Origin: an uncultured Moraxella sp.
GTDB lineage: Bacteria; Pseudomonadota; Gammaproteobacteria; Pseudomonadales; Moraxellaceae
Assembly (NCBI GenBank): GCA_937889485.1
Contig: CALAPG010000113.1
Location: forward strand, 1-8,684
DNA length: 8,684 bases
Direction of reading: 5' to 3'
The position numbers were made by a program, and so were the translations under genes. This document shows positions 7,394 to 8,684 of this stretch, piece after piece. Positions within the stretch are counted from its first letter, which is position 1. Each line of letters starts with the position of its first letter. The notes under the pieces were generated by a model. The model saw only the letters and a list, made by a program, of their open reading frames with translations. It searched no databases and had not been told where the DNA came from.

Positions 7394-7428
7394 AATCAAA
7401 CTTAAAGAATCAAACTTAAAAAATCAAA
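7394..7428. repeat. 14-nt tandem repeat (about 2.5 copies) between rubA and rubB
   Basis: Units AATCAAACTTAAAG (7394-7407) and AATCAAACTTAAAA (7408-7421) are followed by a partial copy AATCAAA (7422-7428). They fill most of the 64-bp spacer between the rubA stop and the rubB start, as an AT-rich leader ahead of the rubB ribosome site. Confidence 0.7.
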
Positions 7429-7437
7429 AAAGTAAAC

Positions 7438-7602
7438 TTACATTTCAATCATTTCAAAATCGGCTTTACCCACACCACACTCAGGGCAAGTCCAATCCTC
7501 TGGGATATCTTCCCAGCGTGTCCCTGCTACAATCCCTTCTTCAGGACAGCCGAGCGCTTCATCATATACCCAGCCACACACAATACATTGATATTTTTTC
7601 AT
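7438..7602 (-). CDS. rubA: Rubredoxin
   Basis: Rubredoxin is a small one-iron Fe(Cys)4 electron carrier between RubB and an acceptor such as a membrane alkane hydroxylase. This 54-residue protein is full length for the family (50-55). The iron ligands are plain: [10 protein letters not shown] with Cys6 and Cys9, and CPECGVGK with Cys39 and Cys42. The classic aromatic and glycine positions (Tyr4, Trp11, Tyr13, Trp30, Trp37, DIPEDW) are present. A fifth cysteine, Cys19 in ALGCPEEGI, replaces the Asp common at this point. The start is ATG at 7602 with an excellent GAGG site 5 nt upstream. It is the first gene of the rubA-rubB-estB cluster. An extended -10 promoter lies 37 bp upstream of the start. 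Confidence 0.97.
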   Translation of the reverse strand: MKKYQCIVCGWVYDEALGCPEEGIVAGTRWEDIPEDWTCPECGVGKADFEMIEM

Positions 7603-7638
7603 AAAAACCTCAGTTAACAGGGGAAAAATTACCGCATA

Positions 7639-7647
7639 ATTTTAGCA
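7639..7647 (-). promoter_or_regulatory. Extended -10 promoter element for rubA
   Basis: Read on the minus strand the site is TGCTAAAAT, a TGn extension plus TAAAAT (5 of 6 to consensus). No good -35 is seen at 17-18 nt, as expected for an extended -10 promoter. Transcription would begin near 7632, giving a leader of about 30 nt before rubA. Confidence 0.5.
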
Positions 7648-7876
7648 AAAGATACGCATAAACCCTATCCATACCCGCAAAAACTTGCAAATAAAACACA
7701 AATGACAGCCTTGTATGGCGGCTAACATGCGTGGAAAAGAAAAATAACCATAACCTGTATTTTTACAGCGAATAGTTTACAAGTATGCACTGAAACAAGC
7801 AAGGCGCCATGGTGTTAAGTCAGCGATTCTTAGCAAAAAAACACGGGTTAACAGCGCTTGAATGACCATAGAGCGC

Positions 7877-7893
7877 AATCACGCTTGGTGATT
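7877..7893. repeat. Palindrome upstream of apt, possible operator
   Basis: AATCAC (7877-7882) and GTGATT (7888-7893) form a perfect 6-bp inverted repeat around GCTTG. The dyad fits a dimeric regulator site or a small hairpin in the apt leader. No regulator can be named. Confidence 0.35.
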
Positions 7894-7939
7894 AATGGAT
7901 TTATTGGTAAGATAAGCGGCGTTTTTGTCGCACTGTGTT

Positions 7940-7969
7940 TTTAACTTGATTTTATTTAACTTGACTTTG
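7940..7969. repeat. 15-nt direct repeat in the apt leader
   Basis: TTTAACTTGATTTTA (7940-7954) is followed directly by TTTAACTTGACTTTG (7955-7969), with 13 of 15 positions identical. It ends 14 nt before the apt ATG, overlapping the likely promoter or leader region. TTGACT inside the second copy is too close to the start to serve as a -35. Confidence 0.55.
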
Positions 7970-7983
7970 ATAAAGGCTTTCTC

Positions 7984-8514
7984 ATGCAATCCTCCACCGC
8001 GGTTACCACTGACCACCCATTTTGGCAAATTATTCGTGTTGTTCCTAATTTCCCAAAAGCAGGGATTGATTTTTTTGATATTACCCCGCTATTACGCGGT
8101 CATGTGGCTAGTGTGGTAGATGCGCTGCTTGACGCGCTCCCTAAGTCATTGTTGGATGAAATTGACTGTTTTGGCGCGATTGAAGCGCGCGGGTTTGTGT
8201 TTGCCAGTTTGTTGGCAGGTAGAACAGGCAAGGGCATGGTGTTGGTGCGTAAAGAGGGCAAACTGCCGCCACCTGTGGCAAACAAAACCTATGCCTTAGA
8301 GTATGGTACAGACACTTTGGAAATGCAAGCAGGACTTGCCCCTGCCAAAGTGCTACTGGTGGATGATATTTTGGCAACGGGCGGTACGCTGCGAGCTGCG
8401 ATTGGACTGTGTGAGGCGGCTGGGCATGAGGTGATGGGCGCGTTGGTACTGCTAGATTTGGTGGATTTACATACCAAGATGCCTGTACCGATTTATCGGG
8501 TATTAACGGCATAG
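7984..8514 (+). CDS. apt: Adenine phosphoribosyltransferase
   Basis: Apt is the cytosolic purine-salvage enzyme that joins adenine and PRPP to give AMP and pyrophosphate. The 176-residue sequence has the usual length and motif order: PNFPKAGIDFFDITPLL (21-37), AIEARGFVFASLL (65-77), VRKEGKLP (88-95) with YALEYGTDTLE (103-113) forming the catalytic flap, and the PRPP-binding loop VLLVDDILATGGTLRAA (123-139) with its paired aspartates D127 and D128. The ATG at 7984 has AAGG at 7973-7976, 7 nt upstream. It is transcribed away from rubA and ends in a strong hairpin terminator, so it is probably monocistronic. I see no purine riboswitch in the leader, though short repeats and a palindrome are present. 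Confidence 0.96.
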   Translation: MQSSTAVTTDHPFWQIIRVVPNFPKAGIDFFDITPLLRGHVASVVDALLDALPKSLLDEIDCFGAIEARGFVFASLLAGRTGKGMVLVRKEGKLPPPVANKTYALEYGTDTLEMQAGLAPAKVLLVDDILATGGTLRAAIGLCEAAGHEVMGALVLLDLVDLHTKMPVPIYRVLTA

Positions 8515-8544
8515 CAAACACCATAGTTACTAGATGCCTCATTC

Positions 8545-8573
8545 AAAAAGCAGCGGTAATTCGCTGCTTTTTT
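8545..8573 (+). terminator. Rho-independent terminator after apt, probably bidirectional
   Basis: AAAAAGCAGCG (8545-8555) pairs with CGCTGCTTTTT (8562-8572) around the loop GTAATT, followed by T's. The GC-rich inner stem plus U-tract ends apt transcription 30 bp after its stop. The A-tract on the other side lets the same hairpin serve the convergent gene ending at 8591. Confidence 0.9.
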
Positions 8574-8590
8574 GTGGATGCAGGTTGCTA

Positions 8591-8684
8591 TCAAAGTGTG
8601 GCAGCAAGTTGCCTTAGCTGATTTGCCAAGGTTTCACGCGCGTTAACAAACCCATCAATCCCTGCAGGTAGCAAGGCTTGGGTA
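8591..8684 (-). CDS. C-terminal fragment of an unidentified protein (runs off window)
   Basis: Reading the minus strand from the right edge gives 30 in-frame residues, TQALLPAGIDG then FVNARETLANQLRQLAATL, ending in TGA at 8591-8593. The helical, Leu/Ala/Gln-rich tail and its position directly behind the bidirectional terminator make it a credible gene end convergent with apt. The fragment is too short to name the family. The gene continues beyond base 8684. Confidence 0.6.
   Translation of the reverse strand, partial: TQALLPAGIDGFVNARETLANQLRQLAATL

Larger units (their letters stand above)
7603..7983. other. Divergent intergenic region between rubA and apt
   Basis: This 381-bp AT-rich region has no convincing gene. 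It holds the rubA promoter near its left end, a short hairpin CTGTA-TTTT-TACAG (7755-7768), the 6-bp palindrome at 7877-7893, and a 15-nt repeat before apt. An 18-codon ORF (7809-7865, ATGGTG start, AAGG 4 nt upstream) overlaps by ATGA a 9-codon ORF (7862-7891). These could be leader peptides but are probably chance. Confidence 0.6.

Noticed and set aside
7755..7768. Hairpin CTGTA-TTTT-TACAG as a terminator or small-RNA end
   Set aside because: Short AT-rich 5-bp stem without a U-tract after it and no gene reading into it.
8141..8542. 133-codon minus-strand ORF
   Set aside because: Antisense to apt, Pro/His-rich with no motif, and extends into the apt terminator region; a shadow of apt.
1..8684. 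CRISPR arrays, tRNA/rRNA genes, transposases, toxin-antitoxin or defence genes
   Set aside because: Looked for by eye on both strands; no spaced identical repeats of CRISPR length, no cloverleaf-like or rRNA sequence, and no such protein motifs were found.

Overview
The window looks like chromosome from a gammaproteobacterium of the Moraxellaceae (Moraxella/Faucicola, Psychrobacter or Acinetobacter relatives). Three things suggest this: a FFLEELY-motif family protein (to my knowledge characteristic of Acinetobacter/Moraxella-type genomes), a rubA-rubB-estB cluster in the order known from Acinetobacter sp. ADP1, and AT-leaning codon use rich in CAA, TTG and AAA. The genus is inferred, not proven. 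No rRNA, tRNA, CRISPR array, transposase or phage gene is visible, and most of the window is ordinary housekeeping DNA.

Layout. Bases 1 to about 345 hold a small minus-strand ORF with enterobacterial-style codon use (CTG, CGC, GCG); this stretch reads unlike the rest and may be a transferred segment or an assembly join. Bases 401-4876 (plus strand) hold a FFLEELY-motif protein and then ubiE, ubiJ and ubiB, the classical ubiquinone-biosynthesis trio: a C-methyltransferase, an SCP2-type lipid-binding accessory factor and an atypical membrane kinase/ATPase. ubiB has its own candidate promoter. Bases 4901-7602 (minus strand, read right to left) hold rubA (rubredoxin), rubB (NADH-dependent rubredoxin reductase) and an EstB-like alpha/beta hydrolase, an electron-transfer operon of the type that feeds alkane hydroxylases. 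It converges on ubiB with only 24 bp between stop codons. A 381-bp divergent intergenic region follows, then apt (adenine phosphoribosyltransferase, plus strand, 7984-8514), a strong hairpin terminator, and the C-terminal end of an unidentified minus-strand gene running off the window.

Working together: UbiE, UbiJ and UbiB serve the Ubi complex that makes the respiratory quinone. RubB passes NADH electrons to RubA, which would reduce a hydroxylase encoded elsewhere. Apt salvages adenine to AMP.

The points most worth a second look are small-scale. The ubiJ stop codon lies inside a 9-nt tandem repeat and looks like a CAA-to-TAA change, with 16 more sense codons in frame. UbiE carries a roughly 95-residue low-complexity N-terminal extension. 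Short tandem repeats of 14-15 nt occupy both spacers of the rub operon and the apt leader. Composition changes at the left end. I did not find a convincing undescribed multi-gene system here.
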